Source: Verrucomicrobia bacterium UBA3063
GTDB lineage: Bacteria > Verrucomicrobiota > Verrucomicrobiia > Methylacidiphilales > Verrucolacustridaceae
Assembly (NCBI GenBank): GCA_002366885.1
Contig: DFCD01000082.1
Coordinates: 1 to 6,789, forward strand
DNA: 6,789 nt
Direction of reading: 5' to 3'
The notes under the pieces were generated by a model. The model had not been told where the DNA came from. It saw only the letters and a list, made by a program, of their open reading frames with translations, and made no database searches. The translations under genes and the position numbers were made by a program. Below are positions 6,529-6,789 of the stretch, one piece after another. The stretch's first letter is position 1, and each line of letters starts with the position of its first letter.

Positions 6529-6789
6529 TTAATCGCGCTGTTCGGCGGGGATGGGGAGGATGACGGGGTCGGGCGTGGGATCGGGCTCGGCGCGGAGACG
6601 GGCTTCGATGCGCTTGCGGGAAATGAGAACGACGTCTTTCACAAAGCCGACTTTTTCGAAGAACCAGATGGCCCAGGCGGAGGGATCAGGCTGTTTCCAG
6701 CTCATCCCGTGGCGGGCGGAGCGGGGGAAGGCGTGGTGGTTGTTGTGCCAGCCTTCGCCCATGGCGAGGATGCCGAAGAGGAAGTTGTT
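6529..6789 (-). CDS. fatty-acid desaturase, delta-9 type, C-terminal end only
   Basis: The last 86 codons lie in the window; the gene runs off the right edge, so the start is not visible. The protein begins here with NNFLFGILAMGEGWHNNHHAFP, which contains the third histidine box (HNNHH) that binds the di-iron centre of membrane acyl-lipid or acyl-CoA desaturases. A short soluble tail rich in Pro and Asp ends in AEQRD before TAA at 6531-6529. It probably introduces a double bond into membrane lipid acyl chains. The first two His boxes lie outside the window, so regiospecificity cannot be told. It precedes the channel gene on the same strand, 64 bp away, so co-transcription is possible. Confidence 0.85.
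   Translation of the reverse strand, partial: NNFLFGILAMGEGWHNNHHAFPRSARHGMSWKQPDPSAWAIWFFEKVGFVKDVVLISRKRIEARLRAEPDPTPDPVILPIPAEQRD

Noticed and set aside
5334..6563. 409-codon open frame on the + strand opposite the channel gene
   Set aside because: It is antisense to a well-supported channel, its translation is Gly/Glu-rich low complexity with no domain, and such open frames are common opposite GC-rich genes.
1..6789. CRISPR arrays, tRNA or rRNA genes, insertion sequences, phage or defence genes
   Set aside because: No regularly spaced direct repeats, no tRNA-like cloverleaf, no transposase motifs and no defence-associated domains were seen; nearly all the sequence is used by three ordinary gene families.

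Overview
The window looks like chromosomal DNA from a fairly GC-rich Gram-negative bacterium, most likely of the Verrucomicrobiota or a relative. The main clue is the C-terminus of the large secreted protein. An acidic DPDGDG-type motif is followed by a short beta-rich module ending close to an RKFMRLKV sequence, a tail typical of secreted verrucomicrobial proteins. Stacked MBG, Ig-like and putative-Ig modules on a subtilase fit the same group. This assignment is from recalled family knowledge; no search was run.

Layout: (1) 1-152 is an AT-rich upstream region (16 G+C in 60 bases at 61-120) holding a perfect TATAAT, a short ATG-started ORF and the un-started 5' extension of the next gene. (2) 153-5045 (+) is one giant gene for an exported subtilisin-like (S8, KP-43-like) protease of at least 1630 residues. 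In order it carries a signal/anchor segment, Gly-rich linker, prodomain-like region, catalytic core, beta-barrel, Ig-like, IPT/TIG, jelly-roll, putative-Ig, second jelly-roll, an unnamed beta module, two MBG modules and the C-terminal sorting-like module. (3) 5046-5102 is a short convergent spacer with no clear terminator. (4) 6464-5103 (-) encodes a six-transmembrane cation channel with a GFGD filter, a C-linker and a cyclic-nucleotide-binding domain. (5) 6789-6529 (-) is the 3' end of a membrane fatty-acid desaturase, 64 bp upstream of the channel on the same strand.

The protease faces away from its neighbours and probably works alone outside the cell, degrading or binding proteins or polysaccharide. 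The desaturase and channel are co-oriented and could share a transcript; both act at the membrane, but a functional link is only inferred.

I found no clear evidence of a new defence system, CRISPR array, mobile element or RNA gene. The points most worth a second look are the 5' end of the protease gene (the signal peptide frame has no ordinary start codon, and an A8 run lies where an upstream ATG frame would have to shift into it) and a compositionally distinct jelly-roll cassette inside the same gene.
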